Source: Spirochaetales bacterium (GTDB lineage: Bacteria > Spirochaetota > Spirochaetia > UBA9216). Taken from it: DNA of 64,000 bases. The notes beneath the pieces were generated by a model, which saw only the letters and a program-made list of their open reading frames with translations, ran no database searches and was not told the origin of the DNA. The DNA is taken from NCBI GenBank assembly GCA_016839055.1, contig JAEKNX010000005.1, forward strand, positions 124,001 to 188,000, in the 5' to 3' direction. This document shows, in pieces, positions 36,854 to 45,213 of the stretch (positions are counted from its first letter, which is position 1; each line of letters begins with the position of its first letter). The position numbers and the translations under genes are program-made.

Positions 36854-38377
36854 TTATTTTAAACCGTGCCAGTTAGCCTGGCCTTCAGGAATTGCTGCCC
36901 ATTCGGCTTCAGCTTTTTCCCATGCTTCGTCAGTGGCTTCGGCTTCCCAAACAGTGAGGCCTCTTTCTTCTCTGGTTGCACCAGGAAGAGTGTTGTCAAG
37001 GAGCATTGTAATGAATGCAGTAACAGCCATACCTGTTGTGAAAATGGTCTGCAGGATGTTAGTTATAACATAGGCTGCTGAACCAGGGTCTCCGGTTACC
37101 ATTGAAGTTGCACCAAAGTGTGCAGGAAGTGTAAGACCGGCAAAGAAACCTACACCGATGATGAACAGGTTTCTTGCGTTGTTAAGGTTAGTAAACTGCA
37201 GGTTGGAAAGACCAGTTGCAGCAATTAATCCGAACATAGTAAAGAAAAGAGCACCAACGATAGGCTGAGGCATTGTGGCGAGAACCATTCCGAACTTACC
37301 GAAGAAGGGCAGTATTAGGAGGATTATGCCTGCGCAGCGAATTACGCGGCGGCTTGCAACCCTTGTCAGACCAATTGATCCGATGTTTTCTGAGTAGGAA
37401 GTTGTACCATTACATGTCTGGAAAATTGATGCAACTAAACAACCAATACCTTCAGCGCCGATACCCTTGGAAATTATCTTTGATGTAGGAACCGGTGCTT
37501 CTGAAATTCTGGCACATGAGTAGTAGTCACCAACTGATTCAATCATTGAACCAACATAACCTGCGAGCATACCAAGCGCTCCGGCAACTGTGATTGCGTT
37601 AAATGAGGGGAATCCCCATTTGAAAGGAATAATTGGTTTAATCCAGAAAATAGGAGCAGCGCCGATGAGTTCCATGCCTCCCTTAAGGTTTGCAGGGTTT
37701 CCTTCGGGAATCAATCCTGTTACTGTTCCAATCCAAGCCATAATCCATCCAAGAATAACAGCAAGAAGAAGGGGGAAAAGTGCGAACACTTTTGATTTTC
37801 TTGAGAATACCTGGGAAAAGAGTACAATAGCTACGAATGTGGAAAGTGAGATTATCCAGTTGCCGGCCATCCATGGAGCACCCACACCGTAAAGTGCAAG
37901 ACCAATCATGGCAATTGTAGGTCCTATAACAATCGGGCTAAATGCCTTCTTGATCAGTCCCATTAGACCGGTGTAACCAATTATGATTTCAAACAGTGAT
38001 GCAATCATTACTGCTGCACAAACCTGCTGAATCATAATCTTATAGCCGAATCCTTCTGCCGCGCACATGCCTACTATAGCAAACATGGGTCCGAGGAAGG
38101 AGAAAGTACCACCCTGTAGAATCGGCAGTCTGTTACCAATTGGTGACTGCTGAATCAGGGTTGTAATTCCGGCGCAGAAGAACATTGTTGAAATAAGAAG
38201 TGCGAGTTCTTCTACAGGCAGTCCCATTGCTCCACCGATAATAATCGGAATAATTACCGTAGAACCGAACTGTGTCAGGAACTGCTGGGCTCCCAGAAGG
38301 AAGGAAAGTCCCCATTTCGGTTTAGAACCGATAGGGTAAATAACCCATCCTTCACTTTTTTTTGCTTCGTCGCTCAT
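36854..38377 (-). CDS. NCS2/NAT-family nucleobase permease
   Basis: 507 residues with 12 or more hydrophobic segments. The NAT signature is present as ENIGSIGLTR, and LPILQGGTFSFLGP matches the substrate-site helix. Family members import uracil, xanthine or related bases with H+ or Na+. The neighbouring preTA genes favour a pyrimidine. Expression probably starts about 210 bases upstream, so it has a long untranslated leader. Confidence 0.9.
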   Translation of the reverse strand: MSDEAKKSEGWVIYPIGSKPKWGLSFLLGAQQFLTQFGSTVIIPIIIGGAMGLPVEELALLISTMFFCAGITTLIQQSPIGNRLPILQGGTFSFLGPMFAIVGMCAAEGFGYKIMIQQVCAAVMIASLFEIIIGYTGLMGLIKKAFSPIVIGPTIAMIGLALYGVGAPWMAGNWIISLSTFVAIVLFSQVFSRKSKVFALFPLLLAVILGWIMAWIGTVTGLIPEGNPANLKGGMELIGAAPIFWIKPIIPFKWGFPSFNAITVAGALGMLAGYVGSMIESVGDYYSCARISEAPVPTSKIISKGIGAEGIGCLVASIFQTCNGTTSYSENIGSIGLTRVASRRVIRCAGIILLILPFFGKFGMVLATMPQPIVGALFFTMFGLIAATGLSNLQFTNLNNARNLFIIGVGFFAGLTLPAHFGATSMVTGDPGSAAYVITNILQTIFTTGMAVTAFITMLLDNTLPGATREERGLTVWEAEATDEAWEKAEAEWAAIPEGQANWHGLK

Positions 38378-38595
38378 AAATCCTCCAAAAAAAATATTTT
38401 AAGAACAGAATTATTGAATTCTGTAGCTTTCAGAAAAAAAAGGAATCCTTTTTTTTATGTCCAAGTAGATTGTGTGTATGTGGTGTTTGAAAGATGTTAA
38501 ACCCTCAGGTTTTATCATATACTGTATAATATCCTTTTTAAAAAAGCATCCTGAAAAGTCAATGATTAATCAGCCTTAGCTCAGATGCTAGATAG
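38378..38595 (-). other. Long untranslated leader of the permease gene
   Basis: No gene is seen. The stretch contains a palindrome of A8GG..CCT8 (around 38436-38458) and ACAGAATT/AATTCTGT (around 38405-38423) close to the ribosome binding site GGAGGA. I looked for the conserved core of the purine riboswitch and did not find it. Confidence 0.4.
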
Positions 38596-38625
38596 ATTCT
38601 ATGGCATAGATCAAAGGTTCGTCAA
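38596..38625 (-). promoter_or_regulatory. Promoter of the permease gene
   Basis: TTGACG (38625-38620), 18-base spacer, TAGAAT (38601-38596) on the minus strand. Confidence 0.45.
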
Positions 38626-38685
38626 GTTAAATTTGTTATAATAATGTTTGCGCTAAAAAAAATACATAATTCTCAATATATTGCC

Positions 38686-38729
38686 TTGACCTGAGACTTA
38701 AACCGGACTATTGTGTTCCTATGATCCGG
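38686..38729 (+). promoter_or_regulatory. Promoter and possible operator of the aldehyde dehydrogenase gene
   Basis: TTGACC (38686-38691), 17-base spacer, TATTGT (38709-38714). Inverted CCGGA (38703-38707) and TCCGG (38725-38729) flank the -10 box and expected start, so a repressor could bind here. GGAGG precedes the ATG. Confidence 0.5.
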
Positions 38730-38770
38730 TATGGTCATTTTCTCACTAAAAGAAGTGGAGGAACGCTAAT

Positions 38771-40168
38771 ATGGCAGATCCTAAAGAAGCTGCTGCATAT
38801 ATTGCAGGTTTGGTAGAAAGGGCACGTGTTGCTCAGAAAAAAGTTGAATTCGCCACACAGGAACAGGTTGATGACATGTGCGTCAGAGTTGCCTGGGCTG
38901 GGTGTAATCCAGAATTCGCTAAGAAACTCGGTAATTTTGCCGCTGAAGAATCAGGAATGGGATTCGGACCTGATAAAGTGGGTAAAATTTATGCTAAGGT
39001 CAAAGGAACTCTCAGAGACATGAGAGGGGAGCAGTCTGTCGGCTGTGTTGAGATCGATGATGAACTCGGACTAATGAAATTCGCTAAGCCTGTAGGTGTT
39101 GTAGGTGCGCTGGTGCCTTGTACAAATCCTGAGGCTACTCCATTCGTGAAAGCACTCTGTGCTATCAAGACAAGAAACGCGATCATTCTTGCACCGCACC
39201 CAAGAACCCGCGGTACAAATAAAATGGCTGTTGACGCAATCAGAGCTACGTTAAAAGCAAACGGTATGCCCGAAGATCTTGTTATCGGTCTTGATGAGAT
39301 TTCAGTAGAAGCAAGCAATGAGCTGATGAAGCAGACTGACCTTGTTCTCGCAACCGGGGGGGCAGGCATGGTTCACGCTGCTTACTCAAGCGGAACTCCA
39401 GCTTACGGAGTAGGTGCGGGAAATGCGGTAAGTATCATCGCCGATGACGCTGACCTTGAAGATGCTGCAAACAAGATAAAGAGATCAAAGATTTTTGATC
39501 ACGCAACAAGCTGCTCAACCGAAAACTCAGTCCTTATTCAGGAAGACATGTATGACGCCATGGTAAAAGCACTCGAAGCCGAGGGCGGATACCTAGCAAA
39601 AGGCGCAGAAAAGACTGCACTTCAGAATGTTATGTGGGAAGATGGGCATACTCTTTCAAGAAACATTGTTGCTCAGCCTGCTCAGAAGATTGGCAAACTC
39701 GCCGGTCTTAAAATGGGCGCTGATAAATGCTTCATTATGGTTTCGGAAGATAAGATTGGAAAAGATGCACCCTTCTCAGGAGAAAAGTTATCACCTGTAA
39801 CGACTCTTTATAAATACAAGACTTTTGATGATGCTGTTCAGCTTGTGAATGACATCACTGATTACTCAGGTGCCGGACACTCTTGCGGTATTCATACCTT
39901 CGACGACAGAAAAGTTAAAGAACTTGGCAGACGTGTTAAGGTTTCCAGAATTATGGTAAACCAGCCGCAGTGTCTTGCTAACTCAGGCGCATGGACGAAC
40001 GGTATGCCGATGTCAATGACTCTCGGCTGCGGAACATGGGGAGGAAACATTTCTTCCGAGAATATTACATGGAAGAACCTTCTCAACTATACCTGGGTTT
40101 CTTATGAAATCGAGAATACAATGCCATCAGATGAAGAGCTCTTCGGCACAATAATGTACGAAGGCTAA
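38771..40168 (+). CDS. CoA-acylating aldehyde dehydrogenase
   Basis: 465 residues of the acylating (EutE/AdhE/SauS) branch. The nucleotide-binding GVGAGNAVSIIADDADL and catalytic Cys248 in HATSCSTENSVL are visible; the latter resembles sulfoacetaldehyde dehydrogenase (SauS). It should oxidise a short acidic or neutral aldehyde to an acyl-CoA with NAD(P)+. Near an omega-aminotransferase and preTA, malonate semialdehyde (from beta-alanine) is a good candidate; sulfoacetaldehyde (from taurine) is the main alternative. Confidence 0.88.
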   Translation: MADPKEAAAYIAGLVERARVAQKKVEFATQEQVDDMCVRVAWAGCNPEFAKKLGNFAAEESGMGFGPDKVGKIYAKVKGTLRDMRGEQSVGCVEIDDELGLMKFAKPVGVVGALVPCTNPEATPFVKALCAIKTRNAIILAPHPRTRGTNKMAVDAIRATLKANGMPEDLVIGLDEISVEASNELMKQTDLVLATGGAGMVHAAYSSGTPAYGVGAGNAVSIIADDADLEDAANKIKRSKIFDHATSCSTENSVLIQEDMYDAMVKALEAEGGYLAKGAEKTALQNVMWEDGHTLSRNIVAQPAQKIGKLAGLKMGADKCFIMVSEDKIGKDAPFSGEKLSPVTTLYKYKTFDDAVQLVNDITDYSGAGHSCGIHTFDDRKVKELGRRVKVSRIMVNQPQCLANSGAWTNGMPMSMTLGCGTWGGNISSENITWKNLLNYTWVSYEIENTMPSDEELFGTIMYEG

Positions 40169-40173
40169 TCTAG

Positions 40174-40368
40174 TTAAGCATGATTTTTAGGCGGCGGGGA
40201 AAGCTTTCCGTCGCTTTTTTCAAATGGACCGGGGCAGTTTGTTTCAGGCCGATATCCGTCGGTACGGTAGCAGACTGAAAAGTAGAGGGGTTCGAGCTTT
40301 ATGCCGAGGCTGCATCTATCCCCACATAATTCCATGCAGTTGTCGCAGGTAATATCTATCTGTTTCAT
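40174..40368 (-). CDS. Small Cys-rich protein
   Basis: 64 residues with C8, C11, C15, C19, C33 and C45, in the pattern CDNCMELCGDRC, suggesting a metal site. No family is recognised. A TATAAT box ends seven bases before the ATG, so it would be read from a leaderless mRNA, and it diverges from the aminotransferase across a shared palindrome. The 3' end overlaps the terminator of the dehydrogenase gene. Confidence 0.55.
   Translation of the reverse strand: MKQIDITCDNCMELCGDRCSLGIKLEPLYFSVCYRTDGYRPETNCPGPFEKSDGKLSPPPKNHA
40191..40220 (+). terminator. Terminator of the aldehyde dehydrogenase gene
   Basis: GCGGCGGGGAAA pairs imperfectly with TTTCCGTCGC and is followed by six T residues. Confidence 0.65.
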
Positions 40369-40375
40369 GTATGGA

Positions 40376-40427
40376 ATTATAAAATAATGAGTACACTTTG
40401 ACTATTGTGTACAAAGGCAATTATTTT
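40376..40427. promoter_or_regulatory. Divergent promoter region with palindromic operator
   Basis: GTACAC (40391-40396), ten bases, GTGTAC (40407-40412). TTGACT on the plus strand (40398-40403) lies between the arms and leads toward an AT-rich -10 near 40420-40427 for the aminotransferase. On the minus strand TATAAT (40381-40376) serves the Cys-rich gene. One bound dimer could control both directions. Confidence 0.5.
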
Positions 40428-40492
40428 AATTGTTTACAAACCGGTAGATAATACAGGTTTAAATCATTATAGAATGGCTATGGAGGTTTAAC

Positions 40493-41815
40493 ATGGCTGG
40501 TGAAGAGATCAGGGCATTAGATAAAAAATACAATCTGCACTCCTGGAGTGCTCAGAAAACCCTCAATCCTATTGTTGTAGATAGAGCAGAAGGAATATTC
40601 TTCTGGGACGCAGACGGCAAAAAATATTATGACATGTCAGCTCAGCTGGTTAATATGAACGTTGGACATGGAAATCAGAAGATCATTGATGCAATCAAGG
40701 ATCAGGCACAGAAGATGCCTTTCATGGGACCCGCTTACGCAGTTGACGTCAGATCAGAACTGGCAAGAAAGTTGATTGAAGAGATTGTGCCAGAGATGGG
40801 CAAGGTGTTTTTTACTAATGCTGGTGCCGAGGCAAATGAAAATGCAATCAAGATTGCAAGAATGGTTACAGGAAAACAGAAAATCTTCAGTGGTTACAGA
40901 TCCTATCATGGTGCAACCTACGGAGCTGCAAATCTCACAGGTGAGCCAAGAAGGTTTCCTTCAGAACCTGGAATCCCCGGTTTTGTAAAGTTCTTTAACC
41001 CGTACATCGAAAGAGAACCTGTTATCAAGTTTGAGAGTGAAGAACAGTATGGTGAATACTGTCTTGCAAAGCTTGAAGAGCAGATTATCTGGGAAGGTCA
41101 GGATAATGTAGCTGCACTCTTCCTCGAGACGGTTGTAGGTTCGAACGGTGTTCTTATTCCGCCTCCAGGATATCTTGAGGGAGTAAGAGCTCTCTGTACC
41201 AAATACGGAATCATGATGGTTTGTGATGAAGTTATGGCAGGATGGGGAAGAACCGGAGAATGGTTCGCCTTTATGAACTGGGACGTTCTGCCTGATATGA
41301 TTACTTTTGCCAAGGGTTTAACCTGCGGTTATGCGCCTATTGGCGGCGTAATTGTCTCAAAGGCAATTGCTGAACATTTTGAAGAAAATGTTCTCTACTG
41401 TGGTCTTACCTACAGTGCACATCTCCTTGGTTGTGCAGCAGGTATAGCTACAATTGAGGTTTACAAAGAACTCGGTCTTATTAAACGCTCTAAAGAAATG
41501 GGAAAAGTTCTTGCAAAAATGATGGCAGACCTCAAGGCTAAACACCCAAGTGTCGGTCCATGCAGAAATATCGGCCTTTTTGGTATGGTCGAGTTTGTAA
41601 ACAAAGAAAATGGTCCGCTTGTACCATATGCAAAAGATCCTAAGGGCCTGATGAAACAGATTGTCGGAAAACTCAGAGAAAATGGTTTTACAACTTATTC
41701 ACATGAGAATATGGTTGCAGTGTCTCCTCCGCTTATAATAACAGAGCAGGAGCTTAAGGAAGCCTTTGATATTCTTGACAAGGTTTGTACTTGGGTAGAT
41801 GAAAATCTGCTCTAA
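40493..41815 (+). CDS. Class III omega-aminotransferase
   Basis: 440 residues, PLP-dependent. Key segments are TNAGAEANENAIKIAR, the cofactor Asp245 in CDEVMAGWGRTG and the Schiff-base Lys274 in FAKGLTCGYAPIGG. The opening LHSWSAQ and overall look resemble taurine:2-oxoglutarate and beta-alanine aminotransferases. Next to a CoA-acylating dehydrogenase it probably makes the aldehyde used by that enzyme. GGAGG precedes the start. It is followed by its own terminator. Confidence 0.9.
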   Translation: MAGEEIRALDKKYNLHSWSAQKTLNPIVVDRAEGIFFWDADGKKYYDMSAQLVNMNVGHGNQKIIDAIKDQAQKMPFMGPAYAVDVRSELARKLIEEIVPEMGKVFFTNAGAEANENAIKIARMVTGKQKIFSGYRSYHGATYGAANLTGEPRRFPSEPGIPGFVKFFNPYIEREPVIKFESEEQYGEYCLAKLEEQIIWEGQDNVAALFLETVVGSNGVLIPPPGYLEGVRALCTKYGIMMVCDEVMAGWGRTGEWFAFMNWDVLPDMITFAKGLTCGYAPIGGVIVSKAIAEHFEENVLYCGLTYSAHLLGCAAGIATIEVYKELGLIKRSKEMGKVLAKMMADLKAKHPSVGPCRNIGLFGMVEFVNKENGPLVPYAKDPKGLMKQIVGKLRENGFTTYSHENMVAVSPPLIITEQELKEAFDILDKVCTWVDENLL

Positions 41816-41835
41816 GAAATAGTTTAAATAATTAC

Positions 41836-41867
41836 AGGCTGTATCCGAATGGGTACAGCCTTTTTTT
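41836..41867 (+). terminator. Terminator of the aminotransferase gene
   Basis: AGGCTGTATCC/GGGTACAGCCT stem with a four-base loop, followed by seven T residues. Confidence 0.9.
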
Positions 41868-41881
41868 ATTGTGAGGATTAG

Positions 41882-42661
41882 TTAAAGATAAGATTCTATG
41901 AGGTTGATTCTGCTTTGAAAGTATTCGCGTCGTCTTCGATTGAATTCTCCAGGATCTCCTGAGATGGCGACAGCCGCCGGTTTGAGATTTTTTAGTTTAT
42001 CCTGAAGTGCTGTCCTGAGATCCTGCCAGCTCATGTCGGAATGGATGCTCGACTTTGGTGAGTATCCCATAATTTTTTGATAATCGCTGCCGGAGTTTTT
42101 CCTGATTAAAGCAAGCATTATTAAGTCCTGAGGACTCATTTCTTCAAGAATTTTTTCAAAATCGCCGTCGTCACTATAGAGTTCACGGTAGAAAGACTCA
42201 AACTCTTCTTCCGCTTTAGAGAAATTGCCTTGTTCGAAATATAATTCGGGCAGGAGGGTAATCCCTTTCTTTATCATATATTTTCTGCATTCCGGGCTGT
42301 CTAGGAGGGCCGCAGCCTCTGAGTATTTACCATGCTCAAGATAGGTTGAGCCTATGAAAAATCCCAGGATTACATCATTTGTTCTTTTATAACCGTTGGA
42401 GATTACTTCGAATCGTTTTTTTAAATTCTCTGATTCACTGTAATTTAAAAAATACTCAAGGTAAACTTCAGGCCGATCGGGATATTTTAATAATGCTTTA
42501 TTAATTAATGCATCAGATTTTGCAGTTTCTTCGCGGCTTCTGTGGTACAAGGCACTGTCTATCAGTCTTTTCCACGGAGCAGTTGAAATGAAAGGAATAA
42601 CAACACGAAAAAATATAACAAGTAGAAAAATGGCGCCGGGAAGGAATAGTAATTTAAGCAT
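41882..42661 (-). CDS. Membrane-anchored TPR-like protein
   Basis: 259 residues. One N-terminal membrane helix (LPGAIFLLVIFFRVVIPFI) and helical repeats of TPR character (ALLKYPDRPEVYLEYFLNY, YFEQGNFSKAEEEFESFYREL). The start at 42661 follows AAAGGAG. Function unknown; it lies in the catabolic region but nothing ties it to metabolism. Confidence 0.72.
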   Translation of the reverse strand: MLKLLFLPGAIFLLVIFFRVVIPFISTAPWKRLIDSALYHRSREETAKSDALINKALLKYPDRPEVYLEYFLNYSESENLKKRFEVISNGYKRTNDVILGFFIGSTYLEHGKYSEAAALLDSPECRKYMIKKGITLLPELYFEQGNFSKAEEEFESFYRELYSDDGDFEKILEEMSPQDLIMLALIRKNSGSDYQKIMGYSPKSSIHSDMSWQDLRTALQDKLKNLKPAAVAISGDPGEFNRRRREYFQSRINLIESYL

Positions 42662-42679
42662 CAATGCTCCTTTAAAAAT

Positions 42680-42793
42680 TTCACCATGAACTGCAAAGCA
42701 GCACCGAAGGTATGGTGAAGTGTATAGATGAAGTTTTGAAAGCTTTGCTTTTGAAACTTCAAATGATAAAATTATATGGAAGTAATTTTATCA
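42680..42793. repeat. Three successive inverted repeats
   Basis: TTCACCAT (42680-42687) with ATGGTGAA (42712-42719); an imperfect 14-base pair 42730-42743 with 42747-42760; and TGATAAAATTA (42764-42774) with TAATTTTATCA (42783-42793). The last is the best candidate for ending transcription of the gene at 42800. Confidence 0.6.
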
Positions 42794-42799
42794 TTCTTC

Positions 42800-43318
42800 C
42801 TATAGAACTTGAAATTTGCCAGTAACGGCATCAACGATTACCTTGAAACTATGTCTGTCACGGTTAGTACATTTTACAATCCAAAAGGGCTTGTAGACAA
42901 TACTTTGTTTAAGAATTTCTGAGTCCGGAGCAAAAAGAACCTTCATATTGTGAATAGAAGCGTGGGTCAGATAAGTTCTTGCGGTTTTAATCGCCTGCTC
43001 CTCGGTATAATCATGCTCGAGAACATTATCTTTAATTACCTGAGTTTCTGCAAATTCGAATTTATCTGTAGTAGCTGCTTGATTGTTTATCAGATCGACA
43101 AGACAGGAAGCCTTGGTGCTACGGCTTCTTCCAAAAAGTGTTTTGACTGTATAGGAAAATAGTACCCAGTAATACGGGTAGTAAATTTTTTTCTGAACCT
43201 GAACCGAATGCTGTTCTGAATATTTTAATACAATACTCATAGCTTCATTCTGTTCAATTTCAGAGGGTATTGCATTGATTAAAATCTTTACGGTATCTAT
43301 TTCAGCTTCATTTGACAT
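42800..43318 (-). CDS. Protein of unknown function downstream of the Na+ symporter
   Basis: 172 residues from ATG at 43318 (GGAG nine bases upstream). It is soluble, with IYYPYYWVLFSYTVKTLFG in the middle and a C-terminal IVYKPFWIVKCTNRDRHSFKVIVDAVTGKFQVL-like ending that recalls PepSY or membrane-associated beta sheets. No family is recognised. Its position after the symporter suggests an accessory role. Confidence 0.68.
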   Translation of the reverse strand: MSNEAEIDTVKILINAIPSEIEQNEAMSIVLKYSEQHSVQVQKKIYYPYYWVLFSYTVKTLFGRSRSTKASCLVDLINNQAATTDKFEFAETQVIKDNVLEHDYTEEQAIKTARTYLTHASIHNMKVLFAPDSEILKQSIVYKPFWIVKCTNRDRHSFKVIVDAVTGKFQVL

Positions 43319-43336
43319 CTTCATTAACTCCAAAAG

Positions 43337-43358
43337 GACCCGCCCAAAAGTGGGCGGG
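43337..43358 (-). promoter_or_regulatory. Intercistronic stem-loop
   Basis: ACCCGCCCA (43337-43345) pairs with TGGGCGGGT (43350-43358); four-base loop. It lies between the symporter stop and the downstream gene and lacks a clean T-tract, so it may set relative expression or mRNA stability. Confidence 0.6.
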
Positions 43359-43381
43359 TTTGATTGCTTTGCGACGAGCAA

Positions 43382-44929
43382 TTATTTATCGATTTTTTTA
43401 TTTATTCCATTTGCTTCCTGGGCCAGGTTGAAATCTGACTTTGCAAGCATATCTTTAGGTATAGGACCAAGCTTGATAGCTTCATCCATCGCCTTGATAA
43501 TATGGTCGGCAACAGGATGAGATTTCTGTGTTGCATGGCTGACAATAATCATTAAAGCCCATGATACGACAAGGCCTCCGAGCATAGGATTAATAGTGAA
43601 TCCTAGTTTCTCAAGCAGGAAGGCGGTTATTGCGCCGCCGATTATTGAGGCAAGAGCACCCGGAGTGTTCGCTTTTTTCCACCATACAGCGCAGACATAT
43701 GCTGGCATGAATGCACTACCGAGTACTGATGTTGTGAATATGGTAACAGCAAAGACTCCCGGCGGATTGAAAATAGCAATAATGAGTCCAACAATACCCA
43801 CAACCGCAACAAGAATTCTTGACACCCAAACCATCTGCTTATCAGTTGCTTTAGGATGAAAAAATCGTTGATAAAGGTCTCTGGAAGCTATTGTTCCAAC
43901 CTGAAGCAAAATTGAGTCGGCAGTTGACATTATGGCAGCCATTATAGCAGCCATAACAATACCGGTAACGGCAGCAGGCAGAAGTTCTTCTGCAAGGGTG
44001 AAAATAGCCATTTCAGGATCTGCAAGATTAGGAAGGACGATAATTGCAAAGATTCCCAGAAGGTAAGGAGCTGTTACAAAGAAAAGATTCCATATTGTTG
44101 AGTAAACAGCAGCAAGACGTGCTGTCTTGGGGCTAGCCATAGCCATATGTCTTGTTACAACATGGGGCCACCCCATGTATCCTACAGAAAAGATTAATAC
44201 AGCACCCAGGAGATCACTCCATGCAAACCGGTTTGCAAGATCTTTACCCCAGATTGAAAGATAAGTAGGGTCAATGTTTCCAATTGCTTCATTTACAGCG
44301 GTAAAGCCGCCGACATGAATCAGTGTGGCAGTGAAAATCCAGATCATGCCTAAAACCATTACCATACTCTGGAAAAAGTCTGTATAAGCTACCGCAAAGT
44401 ATCCGCCCATGAATGTGTAGAGCATGATTATGCCTACGGCTATCGCCAGAGCAGCTCCATAAGGCAGACCGGTTACAAGAGCCATGCCTTTACCGCCGGC
44501 AATAAACTGAGCTAGAACGTAGAAGAACAGGAGGAAAACTGATAACCCACCGCTGATTAAACGAGTTGCGGCATGAGGGTATCTATGTTCAAGATATTCG
44601 ATTGATGTTAATGATCCAAGAATTTTGGATAATTTTCTCATCCTTCTACCGAGAATTGAGAGGTTTACAACACCCCCGCCAATATCACCTACGGCATACC
44701 AGATGGACCAGTAACCAGTTGTATAACCAGCCGATCCACCCCCAAGAAACATGTAGCCGCTCATAGATGTGGATTGCAGGGTCATTGCGGTTACAAGAGG
44801 ACCAACTTTACGTCCTCCGAGGAGGTAACCTTCTAAATCTTTAGCGCCGCCTTTCTTTATTGCCCAGAAACCGATGGCAACGACAACCACATAATAAAAA
44901 ACCAGAAAAATCAGAACAATTGGATTCAT
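43382..44929 (-). CDS. Sodium:solute symporter (SSS family, PanF/PutP-like)
   Basis: 515 residues, about 13 membrane segments. SSS features are GYLLGGRKVGPLVTAMTLQ, the Gly-rich GSLTSIEYLEHRYPH and AIMAAIMSTADSILLQVGT, which contains Na+-site residues. Substrate is unknown: related proteins carry proline, pantothenate or short carboxylates; beta-alanine would fit the neighbourhood. The start overlaps the stop of a tiny membrane gene (TAATG), a common pair. Confidence 0.93.
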   Translation of the reverse strand: MNPIVLIFLVFYYVVVVAIGFWAIKKGGAKDLEGYLLGGRKVGPLVTAMTLQSTSMSGYMFLGGGSAGYTTGYWSIWYAVGDIGGGVVNLSILGRRMRKLSKILGSLTSIEYLEHRYPHAATRLISGGLSVFLLFFYVLAQFIAGGKGMALVTGLPYGAALAIAVGIIMLYTFMGGYFAVAYTDFFQSMVMVLGMIWIFTATLIHVGGFTAVNEAIGNIDPTYLSIWGKDLANRFAWSDLLGAVLIFSVGYMGWPHVVTRHMAMASPKTARLAAVYSTIWNLFFVTAPYLLGIFAIIVLPNLADPEMAIFTLAEELLPAAVTGIVMAAIMAAIMSTADSILLQVGTIASRDLYQRFFHPKATDKQMVWVSRILVAVVGIVGLIIAIFNPPGVFAVTIFTTSVLGSAFMPAYVCAVWWKKANTPGALASIIGGAITAFLLEKLGFTINPMLGGLVVSWALMIIVSHATQKSHPVADHIIKAMDEAIKLGPIPKDMLAKSDFNLAQEANGINKKIDK

Positions 44930-45063
44930 TAGTTCTTTCCTCCATTGTCTTCACCATCTTCTATCCAGTTACGGGATTTTATAAAGAAAATTAGCGTATA
45001 GACGATCCAGAAGAGCGGGAATCCAAATAATACTGTTACAGTAAGCATGGGTAATCCAAACAT
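44929..45063 (-). CDS. Small accessory membrane protein of the symporter
   Basis: 44 residues: one hydrophobic segment (MLTVTVLFGFPLFWIVYTL) and a short charged tail ending EDGEDNGGKN. AGGAGGA precedes the ATG at 45063. Its TAA overlaps the symporter ATG. Small proteins of this size and position accompany many SSS symporters. Confidence 0.8.
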   Translation of the reverse strand: MFGLPMLTVTVLFGFPLFWIVYTLIFFIKSRNWIEDGEDNGGKN

Positions 45064-45086
45064 ACTTCCTCCTAAACTTTATTATA

Positions 45087-45139
45087 TGAGTAAAACTTAC
45101 TCAGGTTTCAGGGTATATGTGATTGAAATTAACTGTCAA
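45087..45139 (-). promoter_or_regulatory. Symporter promoter with palindromic operator at +1
   Basis: TTGACA (45139-45134), 18-base spacer, TACCCT (45115-45110). The palindrome TGAGTAA-AAC-TTACTCA (45087-45103) covers the expected start of transcription, where a repressor would block initiation. Confidence 0.55.
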
Positions 45140-45213
45140 GTATAATAATAGATAGACTTATCCACTTTAGTCCCATTATTGTAAAAATATATTATATAAG
45201 GTAAACTTGATTT

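Noticed and set aside
38378-38770. Purine riboswitch upstream of the permease
   Set aside because: The conserved three-way-junction core and loop sequences were not found on either strand.
38771-41815. Dedicated taurine degradation pair (aminotransferase plus sulfoacetaldehyde dehydrogenase)
   Set aside because: The families fit, but no sulfonate transporter or desulfonating enzyme is nearby while preTA and a nucleobase permease are. Retained as the main alternative, not as the call.
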